Below, piece after piece: positions 12,001 through 23,800 of a DNA stretch of 64,000 nucleotides; position 1 is the first letter of the stretch; each line of letters opens with the position of its first letter. The stretch covers positions 392,685-456,684 of the forward strand of contig KV419413.1 in assembly GCA_001630475.1 (NCBI GenBank). Direction: 5' to 3'. The translations under genes were made by a program, and so were the position numbers. The notes beneath the pieces were generated by a model. The model did no database searches. It was given only the letters and a program-made list of their open reading frames with translations, and was not told where the DNA came from. The stretch comes from Sistotremastrum niveocremeum HHB9708 (lineage: Eukaryota > Basidiomycota > Agaricomycetes > Sistotremastrales > Sistotremastraceae).

Positions 12001-15000
12001 AGGCCATGCGAGCTCTGCGAAAATGGGTGTTGGTAAGTTTTGTACCTGACAAGAACAGTGACATTGGACTCAATGTAGCATATGATTCTAGGATAAAAAT
12101 CAGGCCCTTTTTGATTTCGGAACTGATGCAGAGAAGTTCATCAATACTTTGACTGACACCGTTTCGTCCAACCCACCCCACTTGTACATATCAGCTTTAC
12201 CATTTGCACCCACTGCCAGCCTCGTTGCAAAGTATTTCAATCCCCAGTTCGAAAATACGCTCACTCTTCAGGCGGGGAAGCAGCAAACGTATCCCCCTCT
12301 CGTGGAGACACTGGGGACGCGGAGTGGTATTCCAGGCCACGGAATATGCTCACTCAGTTGCAATCAGAACGAATTACTGTCTGTGTCTTTGGACGGTAAT
12401 GCTATACTGTGGGATTTGGATACCGGGCATGAAATTGCCCGAATACCGCCACAGAACTGGCGCACCTACAACGTCGGAGTCATATCTTCCAACAGACAAT
12501 ATTTTGCTCTAGGATGCCATGCTGGAGATATATCCTTGCACGAAATGACATTGCATGTTGTGATTTGGGGTCCAGTAAATGTCCATGAAAGTGCAATGGA
12601 CTCCATGGCATTCACGGCGGATTCCACAGTCCTCTGGGCAGTTACTGCAGACGGATATGTGGGAGGCTTCCACACCGAGACAGGAAGTCAGGTTTGTTCT
12701 CTACAGCGCCTTCGCACCGATCCCATATATCAGACATCATTCTCCCCCGATGCAACTCACGTGGCACTTAGCACGGAGAAAGAAGTGACCATATACAAGT
12801 GTACCGTGACCGAAACAAACTCCCAAGTGCATTGGTCTCGACTATCTCACTCAAGTATTGTTGCTAAAAATCCGGCTTCCATAGCGATCTCAGTAGGGGG
12901 CCAATATCTTGCTTGGGTGACAATCGATCAGAAACTCGGAATTTGGGATATTGTAGCCAATGAAGCAATTGCGGAATCCCTTGGCGCCGGCGATTGGGAT
13001 CTTTATGCTGTTGGATTTTCAGGAGACGGGTGCATTATCGCATCGGCTTGGGAAGATGGTCGAGTAGGCGTGTGGGATGCGAGATCGGGTTCCTTGTTGG
13101 GGCAATTCAAAGGGGACTCGAGCTCTCCCACTGAGCTCATTGACTTCTGCTCTGATGGAAGCCAAATTCTGACGGGATCGACAGATGGCACTATTTCTAT
13201 CTGGGATGCATCCACGGCAGTGATTACCAATGGAGGGTCGGAAGAGTTTCAAGTATTCTCAATAACAATAACACCCGACGGAAGAAATGTTGCGACGGGG
13301 GCATCGGACGGAACCATTCGCACTTATGATTTAGAATCTGGGAATGAAATACTACCTCCTCAAGATTTGTCCAATTTCGGTCACGTCCAAGAATGGAAAT
13401 ACTCTCCGGACATGAAGAGGCTAGCAATTTTGCTAGCGAGCAATGAAGTCCGTCTATGGGATGCTGAGAATTGGACTCCTTTGGGAAATCCAATGACAGG
13501 ACATACCGACATGATTTCCTGCCTGTCCTTCAGCTCAGACGGACAGCGCCTGGCTACTGGCAGCAATGATCATGTTCTGTGCATTTGGAACACTACGACG
13601 TACCAAATGGTCACAAAAACTGTGGGCGGACATACACGTCCAATATGGGGTGCACAGTTTTTCATCGATCGAACACGTGTAGCCTCTTGCTCCACTGATG
13701 GGAAAATCTGCGTTTGGGAAACAGAGAGCGGGAGGAGTATTGGGGATCCTCTAGACTTCCATCGAGCCGCTGTCTATGCACTCGCAATTTCCCCAAATCA
13801 AAGCTGTGCGGCTTCCGGTTCTGCAGATGGTCTCATCCACATCTGGGACACCACTACCCTTTCTTGCGAGGGGCAGCCGACGATGAATCATGATGCACAT
13901 ATCGTCTGGTCAGTCGCATTCTCTTCCGATGGTGAACGTCTTTTATCGAGTGGGAATGACCATACAATCCGGATATGGGACACCCGCACGGGACAGCTGA
14001 TCGGTATCCCTATGGAAGATCACAGCGGTCCAGTGAGCAGGGCAAAATTCGCCAACGATGATAAGTTCGTCGTTTCTACATCCTATATTGGCGCCATCAG
14101 AGTGTGGAGTATCGATTTGGACGAAGAGACGATAAACTCACCTCGGGAGAGGGAACTGAGAAAGCTCTTCCCTCGCTTTCGTAATGATGGCTGGGTGTGC
14201 TCCGATGAGAATCCTGCAAAATTACTCTTCCGGGTACCACATCATTATCGCTCCACCTTCGTCTGGGGACACTGCAAGCGAATTATAGGTCCCGAACCTA
14301 CAATTATCGATTTCGATCGATTTCAGCATGGCGAGAATTGGACGAAATGTCTCACCTCATCTGGTGTACTAGAAGAAGCCTCTTCTGGACGGCCATAGAT
14401 GAAAATCCAGAGAGCGCGTTGAGTCGGATCCATACGTGACAGTGGGATGACCATGTACCAGTACATGTACTAGTAGCAATATCGATATCAGAACAATTTT
14501 TGCGTTGACACATTCGGAATTTCATAGTTGCGGGGGACTCCAAGCATGCAAGAATAGCAAATAGACTAGTTGTGAAGCTCACTGTGATTCATTGGCAAAA
14601 GCATCGTCCGAGTCGAGAAGTTGAAGCTCTTGCCAAACATGTACAAACCTCGAACGTGCCGTTTTTGTCGACGTCCTCCAGGAAATGTCTGGAGTCTGGA
14701 CGCACTCTCAGCTTCAACCATGATTCTGGTCTTTCTATTTCCTTCTAAATTCAAACCTGGATCCTGATCAGACCAGAACTCTACAGATAAGACCGCGGTG
14801 AACCACCGTCCGGCCGGCATCATCCAGTCATCCCATCGCCCCGCGCTCGAGCTCCTGAAGAAAGCAAAACGTGCGCGTGCTATACTATGCAGTATCACGC
14901 CTGAATATTACCTAAATTCAATCTACCTCAGCTATGTCGATGAGTCGTGCCACTACTCCACCCTGTTTCATGCATGACTCACGGCTAGGCACGAACTCAA

Positions 15001-16180
15001 TGAGTTCTGCCAGAATAACGCGATAGTGGTATGATTGCTGCGAACGACATGGACGCATCCTCCGGTGATCCACGGATCGGCCTTCAAGCTCGGGATGTCC
15101 TCCTGCTTGCTGTGTCCTGCCAGACGAGGTTTTTCATCCTTTTCTCCATGTGCGTATGCAGCGCAATCTCATGAGCCGTTTTCTGACTCTCCAATAGACA
15201 ACACCAGTCACGTGATGCAACTCGTCCCCGGACAATAAGCAACCAACAAGAATCCTCATTCAAATCGGATTGACCAATCTTTCGGCCCAGCCCAACTAGC
15301 CAATCGTCGTTCGTTCAATTCGGCGCCCATTCGACCATCTCCAGCAATATATGGTCACTTTTCGCTCTATATTTGCCATCCCTATCCCTCATCTCCTACA
15401 CGCCTGCGTACATCTGCGCTCATTCGAGGAACGGATTTTTGGACCTGCTACTAGTGTCAATCCGTCGGATACGCACAAGCTGCTTATTCTCATGCTATGG
15501 CCAACCATCGTCATTGCGCAGTCTAGATCGATCCCAGACGTCCCAGAGCCGTGGTATCCGGATCTCAGAATATCAATATGCACCCTTCAAGATCGACCAT
15601 CGATCATCGAATGCCGTCCATGACCACACTAAAAGCTCGAAGCTTCATCACAAGCAAGGTAATACCATTATCCGCCGCCCGTCGTCAAGACAATCGGACC
15701 TCAACTCTCCCACACCCAGCGCCCGCGTTTGATGCATCCCATCCCAGCAATAACCATAACCGGTCCTCAAAGCCCGCTCACCGCCCATATCTCGCTTTCG
15801 TCTTCTCTTCCATTGCGCGATGTTGCACATGCTCTACTCCAACTCCTGCTATCGTCGATCTCTCCAATGTGCTCGGCACGAGTTTTGTGAAGATTTCTAT
15901 GCGGCGATCACCTTTTGAAGAATTAGATTCATGAGACGAGCGCGAGCGCTGAGAAGCGTGCCTGACTCTGAGCTTGATGAAGGCGATGCCTCCATCGCCC
16001 AAGTTCACCTTCACCTTCTCTTCCCTCTCCTCTGCCGTTCTCTTCCCGCTTTTAATTGTGTCGCGGGAGAAAACTTTTGACTACAACCCCATCTCAGTCT
16101 GTTCTGAACCCAGATTTGAAATGGCATCCGGATCTTCACCTAGCTCCTTTTGAGATGAACCAACGATGTGCGTTCCTGAT
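8660..16180 (+). repeat. Arm A of a 7.5-kb inverted segmental duplication
   Basis: Arm A matches the reverse complement of 31360-38830. Matches run through the upstream flank, all nine exons and the introns of the NLR gene, and about 1.8 kb of downstream flank. Examples downstream are 14620-14690 against 33070-32870 (reverse) and 15040-16160 against 32480-31370 (reverse). Order is fully collinear, so the arms mirror each other around position about 23760. Ends are approximate because identity fades gradually. I saw no transposon ends or target duplications at the boundaries. Confidence 0.85.
9055..14398 (+). CDS. NLR-A: C2-like / NACHT / WD40-repeat receptor
   Basis: Nine exons: 9055-9160, 9216-9363, 9422-9543, 9593-9888, 9941-9991, 10050-10245, 10321-10476, 10531-12032 and 12092-14398. 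All are in phase, giving about 1627 residues. Residues about 31-122 look like a C2 fold (KLQISEIRGFNFPK start, HPFWDEK loop, LVIKVYIHH strand), without the usual acidic calcium loop. A helical linker follows to about 358. The NACHT NTPase has Walker A GFAGSGKS (K419) and Walker B LIVIDALDEC (D516). After a helical winged region come about a dozen WD40 repeats (about 935-1535), ending each in WD, and a conserved tail with FVWGHCKRIIG. Fungal NACHT-WD40 proteins are STAND switches implicated in non-self recognition and cell death; the ligand here is unknown. Introns 6 (75 nt) and 7 (54 nt) are stop-free multiples of three. Intron 1 has a weak GTTAAA donor, so the first exon is less certain. Confidence 0.85.
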
Positions 16181-16385
16181 TACGTATACCGTTGAGGGCC
16201 TGAGCGGTCTACAATGGAGTCGAAAGGAAATCAATGCACATTAATATCCAGGTGTTTGTCGATCTCGCAAGAATATTATCTATGTAATTATGCAGAAGAG
16301 GGTATGGGTAACAAATAAATATTGAATAAAGTCATGGCCAGCCATCGTAACTGTCTCTCTATGGTAATCCGATATTGCGCGTCCT
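14399..16385. other. NLR-A downstream flank, shared with NLR-B
   Basis: Homologous over most of its length to the reverse complement of 31360-33113. No gene is firmly supported. On the minus strand, 16014-15781 is an open frame (GDGGIAFIKLRVRHASQRSR ... STLERSTI ... RYGR) whose counterpart at 31560-31792 keeps the frame, with a 6-nt length difference. This might be a small gene, or simply conserved flank with promoter sequence. No splice or family evidence decides it. Confidence 0.45.
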
Positions 16386-17469
16386 CTAGTCCACATCAGT
16401 ATTGACATCTCCACCCTGCAATCCGCCCGTTGCTAAAGGAGGAAATTCGCCGGGAGGCCGATTGACAGACCGCCGCGAGGTCGTTCGTACTACCATCGGC
16501 GGCGTCGATCCCGAATATAGCTGACGTTCGATCTCCATCAGTTTAATCTGATGCTCAGCATCCGCATCTGCTAATGCATGGCGTAGCTGAGTATCCATGA
16601 GCCGTGTCTCAGGCTCCAACGAGGTCGATGAGATGGGAGATACAATATGGTTGATTTCGTCGGATGTTTGTCTTCCTAAAGAAGGAAGGAGAGGTGGCGG
16701 AGGTAGAGGAGGGGTGGCTTTCACAGAATTCAGAGAGCTGGATTTCGAAGCTTTGGAATAGAACTGAGCTTCTTCGGCTGCAAGACGAGCCTGTCGTACG
16801 GCGAGGTCGGCCTTCTCCAATGCCAAATCCAGTTTACTCTCATCTAATCTCAGTCTGGATCTGAGAGACTCGGCATCATCGTGCTCAGAAGCGTCCGATG
16901 AACGCGAGCTGTTCCGTGATGATGGTCGATGCTTCGCAGGATGACCTGATGTGGCATCGTTAAACCGGCTGGAAGGCAAGACGAAGACTTTGAGAGTAGA
17001 CTGTCAGCATTAGGAGTGAGAAGTGTAAGAAGAATAGTTTCACACACCCGCAAGAAGAGATATAAGTAAGCCCGCCACCAAACCAACTGAAAACGCCGGA
17101 GCAACTGCCGACCAGCGCTCATAGACGCTCGGCTTTCTCGCCATACGATCGAAATTCAGACAGCCCGTAGGAGAAGGAATGTAGACGGGTGGTTTAACAA
17201 CGACTCCGATACTGAAGCACAAAGTGCAAGACAATAAGAATATGAGAGGGAACGGAAGGTTTGAGGGCCACAGACCTGTCATGATAGTTGGAGACCATCG
17301 AATTCAACATGCGGGAGTTTTGTTCCACGACGCGGACTTGTTGCATCTCAGACTCATTGCAACGGTGAGTTTGGGACTGAGGGCTCGAAACCACGTGTAT
17401 CCTGACGAGGGTTGGGCGCCTGTGATTGTTCAGAGGTCGTGTGCACTGTGCACAGACACCTCGAACCAT
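16386..17469 (-). CDS. Hypothetical single-span membrane protein with coiled coil
   Basis: Three exons on the minus strand: 17469-17276, 17211-17046 and 17000-16386, in phase, giving about 324 residues. I do not recognise the family. A hydrophobic segment at about residues 98-120 (APAFSVGLVAGLLISLLAG) should cross a membrane once. After it come Ser/Arg-rich residues, then a charged heptad-like stretch (LDESKLDLALEKADLAVRQA and on) that looks like a coiled coil. A Pro-rich PPLPPPPLLP block and a second helical stretch (LRHALADADAEHQIKLMEIE) follow, before a disordered end. The ATG at 17469 is the first in frame, but ATGs 40 to 60 codons downstream are also possible. The gene sits just outside arm A. 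Confidence 0.6.
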
Positions 17470-18125
17470 TAAAGGCACTTTGGGCTAGTTGGCCTGGCCT
17501 CGATTCCTTTGCTGCATTGATAAATCATCTTGTTTTCGGCCATCAAATATCCCACCGCGGCGCCCATTCAGATGTTGAGTTGGATCCTTCCGAAGTTCCG
17601 AGGGTCCGAAGATGTTGAAGGCTCTGCCCAAACATGTACAAATCCTTCTGTCATCCACCTCTCATGCCGAAATGCCGAACTGCCCTGTCGGGAGCAATTT
17701 CTGTTGGTTAAGGCCCAGATAACTATCCAGACACAGGATCGTGGTCGTGAGGGGGCTCAGTGACACTTTGAAGAGCCACGAAAGAGCTTCTACCCTTCAT
17801 ATCCCTGAGATTATGATGTATGCTAACACATCAGGGGTTCCTTCGTCATCGGCTAGCGTGCAGAATCTTCATAATCAGTCAGCTACCATTTTTTTCTCGG
17901 CAGCGCCTCACTTCTCAATGATGTGCTACAACTACATCATCTCACCCTATCCATCACCCCATAAAAGCAATTTTTCGCGCTGGCACTGAACTCATCAACC
18001 TCCTTCTTCAATTCAACCCAGGACAGGCTGGCCCAAGGCTCTGAACGCGTGCTTTTCTCGTCCTATACATCTTCTTAATTCTTTTTGGGCTCGTCGTACC
18101 CCATCATTCTCGCAAATACATCGTA
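17470..18125. other. intergenic region with a short echo of the arm sequence
   Basis: No gene. Around 17605-17650 the DNA resembles part of the NLR downstream flank: GTTGAAGGCTCTGCCCAAAC here against GTTGAAGCTCTTGCCAAAC at about 14620, both followed by ATGTACAAA. The right end should be the promoter of the next gene. Confidence 0.4.
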
Positions 18126-18786
18126 ATGGAGGGCATCCCTAAAGAACTTCTCGACGAGGCAGCCATGGCTCTGGCACGAGTGCTCAGTGGCTCCGGTATC
18201 GGCTACGCGATGTGTGGCGGATATCTTGCTGTGACTTTGGGTGTAGAGGATCGAGAGACTCAGGTGTGTTTCCTATTTCTCCTTCGAAATTTCCACTTTC
18301 TGACTCGGGATATCTCAGGACATCGACTGCATCGTCCAAAGTCCATTTAAAAAAGTCGTGAGGGCCTTTGCTGCCAGCTCCGAAAACTTCACCGTTCCCA
18401 GTGGTCTCGCATCCGATGTCCTTCGAGTCACCTTCAGATCCAAATCAGGAATCGATGTCAAAGTCGAGCTCCTCCAAGCGGGAATGTTTGGCCCCGTCCG
18501 ACTGACGCCCTTTAACACCATGTCCATCAATGGCATCGTCTTTCTCTCACCTACCGAATATGTGAGAACAAAAGTCAAAGCCTGGACTTCACGAAAATAT
18601 GGTCGTGATGTATGGGACGTACTATGGGTCTTGAGAAACTTCGAGGATTTGGACATCGATCGGATAAATCCAGATGATGGCCTGGACGAGATGGCGGAAG
18701 AGCATTCTGATATCCGACAAGTCTGGTTCGATATCCGAGATGCCGTATATGAGTCGACGGGGAGCGAGGGCGGCGAAGACTCTTGA
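18126..18786 (+). CDS. Nucleotidyltransferase-fold protein
   Basis: Two exons, 18126-18263 and 18319-18786, in phase 0, giving 201 residues. The pattern is that of the polymerase-beta-like nucleotidyltransferase superfamily: glycine pair and helix in YAMCGGYLAVTLG, then the two-acid motif DIDCIV just after the splice junction, a third acidic strand IDVKVELL, and a basic C-terminal helix VRTKVKAWTSRKYGRDVWDV. The last resembles the K..R..RD..D helix seen in MenT/AbiEii-type enzymes. All residues needed for metal-dependent NMP transfer seem present, but substrate and pathway are unknown. No signal peptide or membrane span. The gene faces a second, more divergent member of the same fold at 19457-20412. 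The acidic tail (ESTGSEGGEDS) is probably disordered. Confidence 0.75.
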
Positions 18787-19456
18787 AACCCTGCGACTCA
18801 ACTTGTTCGTCTTGCTTTTCCTCAACGGTGGAACATTCGCTGACTTCCACCTTCAGATTTTCCTATTCACCGCCTTATAATTCAGTTCGCTCTACCGATT
18901 CCTTATAATCTCTTGTTTTAGTCTTGGACATTGCCTTTCTCGTACCACTTCATTGATGTATTTCTAGTCATCTTTCCAGTCACTGTAACTTTACCATTCC
19001 TAAGATCCGAAATTGTAACACTACCTTTAGTACTACTCCACTACTACTTGAACGAATACGAAGCCAAAAGATAATACCACCGTTTTTCTTAAACTGCTAT
19101 GAGCGCGTCAAGCGCCACCTAGCCGAGTGTTGCCTACTAGAAGCTAGAGTTTTGAAGATGATCGCTCAAACGATCGGGGCAGCCTGAGGTAAAAGCGATG
19201 AACGCAGCTGCCTCCCTTCTAGATAATTTTAGCAATATTAACGCAGTAGATAGTCCAAGATTCTCGACATCAAAGGCGTGTGTGAGGATTGATAGTAGTT
19301 TTCGAAGTGAAGATCGAACTATTCCAGATCTGACTCCACCTCGCGATACATTGGCATTCTACATATAGGATACAATAATGTTCTAGGCGATACAATGTGT
19401 CCTGATTCTTTTTTGTACAACACGGTCCCTGGTCGCTTTGCTTTTCGAAGCAACCA
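18787..19456. other. convergent intergenic region
   Basis: AT-richer DNA between two convergent nucleotidyltransferase-fold genes. It should hold both 3' UTRs. Nothing else recognised. Confidence 0.45.
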
Positions 19457-20412
19457 TTATAACGGCGAAAATCGTAATCGATGTCGATCGGCTTTACTCA
19501 TGTCTTTCCACTTCCCATGCATGACGCCACCTGGCATTAGTCTGTCATGTGCTCTCACCTTGATTACCTGAAGAAGTTGTCTCTTCTCTTCTTCATCTTC
19601 AATCTCGTTCACTATATCATCTCCCCATTCTGGCTCTTCCGAATTGAATAACAGTAGATATTCCACGTGGACGTGTCCTGCTTCGAGATTGTTGTGATTT
19701 TTGGCGTATAGAAATGCGTGGATGAGGCGTGAGGGTTTTGGAGCATGGAGTGTTATGCCACTTTGGGGGTCGGCATCAGAGACACAATCATCCGGCAAGA
19801 TGAGGTCACAGAAGGATGTCGGAACCAGCACAACAAACATGTTGACGCCGGTGCGTTTTAGGCGAGGGAAGGAAACGAAAGCCTCTCTTCCCGCCGCACG
19901 TGAAGGTCGAGTGAGTTGGAATAAATTTGATGCGACAAGCGCATGGGTGGCACGCTCCAGCAAAGGTGTCGGTACTATAAGATCAACGCTCTGAAACAGT
20001 TGACGTTAGTCTTTTGGAGCAGGAGACCACGAGACGAAATCGTGCGACGGATGGATTCACGCACCGTCACGACCTTTGGAACTCCCCAGAACCTCATCGC
20101 TCCAACACCATTCAAGCTCCAAGGGACACCTGCACTATCCAACAACCCAAACAACTCCCGCTGATCCTCGATCGTCCGTGATCGGTCTCCAGGCATCCCT
20201 GAGCTCCCTTCTGGATCTCCATATTTGGCCTGCAGTCGGGCATACTGCTCCTGCGGCGAAATTTTCTCAGCCTTTCGTCTACGCGCTTTCGGAGATCGCT
20301 CTATGTGTGTGTTGACGTGTAGAGTGTCTGATGAGCTTGGCTGCAGGTGTAGGGAAGATGAAGGCATGCTCGTGGTCATTGTCGGCGTCGATGAACGTAA
20401 AATCTCAGCCAT
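19457..20412 (-). CDS. Divergent nucleotidyltransferase-fold protein, probably inactive site
   Basis: Two exons on the minus strand, 20412-20065 and 19990-19457, phase 0, giving about 293 residues. The first 75 residues are Ser/Thr-rich and basic, likely disordered. The fold shows in FGLLDSAGVPWSLNGVGAMR (helix and Gly motif), then FWGVPKVVT joined to SVDLIVPTPLLERATHAL. The position that is normally the first catalytic Asp of the D-x-D pair reads Ser (SVD), and the Gly pair reads GVG. The protein may therefore bind a nucleotide or partner without catalysis. Later strands (TGVNMFVVLVP) and helices (RLIHAFLYAKNHNN) fit small fungal nucleotidyltransferase-like proteins. Its only sequence neighbour of the same fold is the gene at 18126, in tail-to-tail arrangement. 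Confidence 0.65.
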
Positions 20413-20706
20413 TTCATGCGACCAAGGAGATAGATTAGGAGAAAGAAGGCTTTTATTTGAATCGAGGTTTTCGCTCGGCGAGAGGATGGTTTGTCACGCC
20501 CGGTCACGGTGATGTCACACTCTTAACACGTGTTCATGACGTCTTTCGTCTCTTGTCAGCTCAGCTAAGACTCTTGCACACTAATACGGGAGGCGTTGCG
20601 CCGTCATTGGGCATGGAGAAGAATTCATAACTCACACTGAGCTATTTGACGAACAAAATGAGGTGAATACGAGAGAAATTCGGACAAGGGACGCAAGGCG
20701 GATCGA

Positions 20707-20868
20707 TCAACCGCCAATTCGACGGCGAGTAGCAAAACCGACTATCTCTGCATTTCGATATCTCGGATAGTAATTGATCTGATAGGCGATGTTCTCCGAG
20801 GTAGGATCGACAGAAGCTTCGGTTAGATAGACTTTCTTAAGTTTGTCAGCGACACCACTGTTTGCCAT
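20707..20868 (-). CDS. Possible small ORF, 53 residues
   Basis: An ATG-to-stop frame with balanced, protein-like composition (KKVYLTEASVDPTSENIAYQ, then INYYPRYRNAEIVGFATRRR). No family recognised and no good flanking exon found. It could be a real micro-gene, an exon of a larger gene or chance. Confidence 0.25.
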   Translation of the reverse strand: MANSGVADKLKKVYLTEASVDPTSENIAYQINYYPRYRNAEIVGFATRRRIGG

Positions 20869-23800
20869 GCGGGCATCTCGACATCGAGAGTGACCTCATT
20901 GACGAATATGAGTAGATTCAATCGCATTAAACCTTATGGGAGGATCTGGGGAAAGTTGAATCAATTAACTGATTTTTTTCGTCAGAGTATGGATTTTTAT
21001 ATAATACCACAATATTTTCAGTGATGACGACGAGGAACATGAGGAGGTACCCCAACGAGGGATATGACAGGTTAGATTGGTACGCTTGGCATGAATTAAT
21101 ACGATTATGTATGAGTTTGACTCGTGCGCTTGCTTTCCGTTTCTTCATCTCTAGAAATCGATACGTTCCGGATCTACAATCGGACGCACACACCCAAAGA
21201 TTATTTGACCACGCTTCGAAGTGACACGAGGGCCATGTTGAAAATCAAGAGAGAAGCCAGAGATAGGACTCGTCACTCACGGCCGTCCGCATGTGAGTCC
21301 AAAGAGCTCAAGAAATGTAGAAAAAGGAAAACTGTTCACGTACGTAAGTATCGTTCACAGTCTTTGAAGAAACGTACAACGCTTATAACAGTCTTCTAAA
21401 GCGCTGCAATTGTCTTCCAGATTTTTTCCTGTCGTCGTTCGCTTGCGCCTTGCCACTGGATCCGGTGAGCGTAACCCGACGTCTCGCGCCGAGAAGATGC
21501 TGCCTCCAGCAAGCTCCGTTGAGTGAGTTGTCGGAGCATCGCATGGCGTAGATAAAACCTATACGTTGGATCGCTTGCTGCGAAAGTGTCAGAAGCGAGA
21601 AAATTTAGTTGACTGGCTCACCTCCGAGAAAGCGGTACCAATGTCAATGACTATCGTTCTCATCTCCGCCCAAACAGAGCGACCATGGTGGAAATCCCGA
21701 CGGTGTTGACGATGATTCTGGTCGAACGAACTTTATGGCGAGCGGGAGCAAAGAAGGTAGACGGAACTTAAGAACCCAATGTTTTTGCCAGCGGACTTCC
21801 TAAACCCGACGCGCGGTAAGCTACTAAGCTCACTCTTCCTCTTCATTTTCGTTCTTCACATCGTGTGGCGGAGCTACTGAATCTGGGCGTTGGTTTACGA
21901 CAGACTACCCACAGAGTCGTCTAGACGTGCAGGGTCGGGACTGAAACGCGAGGACTTTGACTTCTTCTGTGTAGCATGACGCGCTTGAAAATCGGTCGCT
22001 TCTAAGCGAATGGAAAGTTGAACATCAAGCACCCTCGGATGCTGGCGAGAAGCAAGACAGCAGGTCAATCGAATCTGGTTGACAGTGACCCTGAGGACTT
22101 ATCAGGCATGATGAATGAATGGCAACAGAATCGTTCGGGGGCCGATGACGAGAGATCGATGGGCCTGTAAGATCTCTTGGTTTCGCCCAGTATATTATTT
22201 GCTCCCGCCAACCAGCGATGGCCCTAAGATGCTTCTAAAAATCATCAATACTTATGCATAAACGGTTCAAAGACAAGGAACGTTGCCGGATCCTTGTTTT
22301 TTCAGCCCCACCGACGCATCTGGTACAACAAGGTCTTTCCATCCTGGACTCTCAGCCTTCCAAGTAGAACCTCCACATAAAAAAAAAGCGGCATCTTTGT
22401 AACGAGTGAAACACCGGTGAATGTTCATAACCGCAGAAAACTTGTACTTTCCCGGTCCCGTCCCGCCTCCCGCCCCGTCGGTTGTTCTCAAAGAAGAGTG
22501 TACCTGAACTCTTCGAGAATTTCTAAAAAGACGATTCAGGGCAGCCAATTTCGGCATAAAATGAACGGCTGAAACTGGTCCGTGGTCACGTCCCTGGATC
22601 TTCCATCTCCCATCTCAGTTCGTTCAGTCTTTAACCCGATGGCATCGTGCCCCTGGCTATTTTAGCTATCGCTTTGTTGTTTGTAGATGGATGAATGTTC
22701 AGGCTATTACCTAAAATGGGTATTCCCCTTTTACGTTCGGCATTCCCGGCATAGCCTTTGATGCCGAAATTATCGACTACCGTATATCGACTAGGTTGAA
22801 ATGTTAGGCTTGTTGCTTGCACTATCATAACTAAGTAGTGATGGCGCTAGGCCGCGACCCTGATGCTACATTTTGAATACCGAGGAATTACACTGATTTG
22901 AGTGGACCCAATTCGGTGGGGTGGACAATGCAATATCGGGCTACCCGCCCGGCCGATCAATCTAAGCGCACGCGATATACATGCATTATCTCTTCTTCAG
23001 GTCCGGCTGGGAGAGCGATTTGAAACGCCCGCGCATCATTTGCTCCACTATTCTCATCGTCGTACCACCTGCATGAAAAACAGACTACAGCGCTAGAATC
23101 CAAGACATTGCTGTTCGTACCGAGTGTATGACGAAGCTCCAAGCAAGAAATTTATGTTTGATGGATGACACGGCGGCATAGCATGGCATGGGTGAATCCG
23201 AGATAAAAAGTCAGGCGAGACTCGTAGCGCGTTAGCTCATCGATATTCGAGTCAGAGCCAACGTGGCCCCACATATTTACCACTATCAGCATCGAAGGCG
23301 GTGCACCAAGCAACGACTCAGTCTCGTAAAGCAGCAGTCAACCCAAGCCCATCAGCGTCTAACGATCAAATCCAGAAGTCAATTCACACACCTCCGAAAG
23401 CGCACGGAGGAATCTCAGCGCCGGGCGATTATTTTTCATTCCTTTAGACTCATGCTGTGAATTTTTTGATAGTGTCACTGTTAGAGGTGGGATTTTCCGG
23501 ATCAATCAGGAGCATCGACCATCGAGCATCAGTATCAACGCGGCTATCAAATTCAAGTCTGTTTGAAAGTTTGACGATGCCATGCCACGAAGAAGGTTAG
23601 TCCCACGTCGCAAATTTTTTACACAATATCATATCGGCATATGCATCTTCGCGGCCCATTTTTCGTCAGCTCACCCACCAAGATCTCGTCACCCCGGCCC
23701 CGTCGGTATTTGTATTCCTCAAATTGAAAGTGGTATCCGGGCCTACAGTATCATTCGAGATACATTTTCCCAATCAGTGTGAATGGCCGAACGACCGACC

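Noticed and set aside
12149-14398. A separate WD40 protein gene
   Set aside because: An intron at 12033-12091 joins it in phase 0 to the NACHT exon, and the mirror copy shows the same junction. So it is the C-terminal half of one receptor.
22267-22557. Minus-strand 96-codon frame in the gene-poor stretch
   Set aside because: It starts with ATG but shows no family, no conserved partner in the window and unremarkable composition for chance ORFs.
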